This document shows positions 5,666 through 5,785 of a DNA stretch of 5,785 bases, in pieces; the stretch's first letter is position 1; each line of letters opens with the position of its first letter. Source of the stretch: Flavobacteriales bacterium (GTDB lineage: Bacteria > Bacteroidota > Bacteroidia > Flavobacteriales_D > Cryomorphaceae); the NCBI GenBank assembly GCA_020200995.1, contig JAIVHQ010000267.1, positions 1 through 5,785 of the forward strand. The letters run 5' to 3'. The translations under genes were made by a program, and so were the position numbers. The notes below the pieces were generated by a model that saw nothing but the letters and a program-made list of their open reading frames with translations, searched no databases and was not told the DNA's origin.

Positions 5666-5785
5666 TCACTCTGCACTGCCTGTTTGATGCACTTCCTTTC
5701 CGGCACTGAAAAACACCTTTCCGACCTTCGCAATTTGATTCAGAAGATCAGTATTGCTGATTTGGCGGTGCAGTGAGATGTCAAT
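5666..5785 (-). CDS. Possible C-terminal end of a gene running off the right edge
   Basis: One minus-strand frame is open from the window edge to TGA at 5666-5668, 39 codons, while the other two stop quickly. The residues look protein-like (for example LLNQIAKVGKVFF, then GKEVHQTGSAE at the end) but I recognise no family. An open run of this length by chance is not rare. If real, it is co-oriented with the PIN gene, about 170 bp upstream, with the ATPase remnant between them. Confidence 0.25.
   Translation of the reverse strand: MDISLHRQISNTDLLNQIAKVGKVFFSAGKEVHQTGSAE

Noticed and set aside
5485..5709. A 74-codon + strand frame over the repeat copy
   Set aside because: It crosses the ATPase remnant in a different frame from the homologous one, starts inside the PIN gene's first codons on the opposite strand and resembles no protein.
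5724..5733. ACCTTCGCAA, the same 10-mer as at the ATPase -7 box (1889-1898), as a second promoter
   Set aside because: The key TA is replaced by GA, no -33 element is seen, and the only start codon after it (ATG at 5778) is cut by the window edge.
5747..5761. ATCAG/CTGAT hairpin near the right edge
   Set aside because: Only 5 bp (7 with a G-T pair), no real T tract, and it may lie inside a coding frame. Too weak to call a terminator.

Overview
The window looks like a piece of chromosome from a member of the Bacteroidota. This is an inference from four things: a TACCTTCG-type -7 promoter motif ahead of the main gene, no Shine-Dalgarno sequence at the two main chromosomal starts, the DUF2254 membrane protein, and the style of the PIN gene pair. 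No rRNA or other marker gene is present, so the assignment is tentative.

Layout. At 41-72 there is a clear intrinsic terminator on the + strand for something that ends at or before the left edge. A minus-strand gene (315-1610) encodes a four-helix DUF2254 membrane protein. A ~300 bp divergent intergenic region (1611-1914) holds several inverted repeats, including a perfect 9-bp pair at 1755-1787, a CRP-like palindrome at 1852-1867 and a Bacteroidota-like -7 box. From it a large + strand gene (1915-4620) is read. It encodes a complete P2-type (SERCA/PacL-like) cation-transporting ATPase with all catalytic motifs and most Ca-site residues.

Right-hand part. The stretch after the ATPase is visibly more AT-rich. 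It carries a compact minus-strand pair: a PIN-domain (VapC-like) ribonuclease (5034-5492) and, overlapping its 3' end by 8 nt, a 54-codon charged small protein (4877-5041) that is probably its antitoxin. The main discovery is that this pair lies between two copies of the ATPase gene's 3' end. A diverged copy of the last ~65 bp of the ATPase gene, with a 28-bp perfect core, reappears at 5582-5644, 1021 bp downstream. The toxin-antitoxin pair therefore looks like cargo placed at the ATPase tail, either by integration with duplication of the target end or by collapse of a tandem or paralogous ATPase gene. No integrase or transposase is visible. A weak open frame runs off the right edge on the minus strand.

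How the parts may work together. The DUF2254 protein and the ATPase are divergent membrane genes that could share control through the intergenic repeats, but no direct functional link can be shown. The PIN pair is an accessory module, unrelated to transport.
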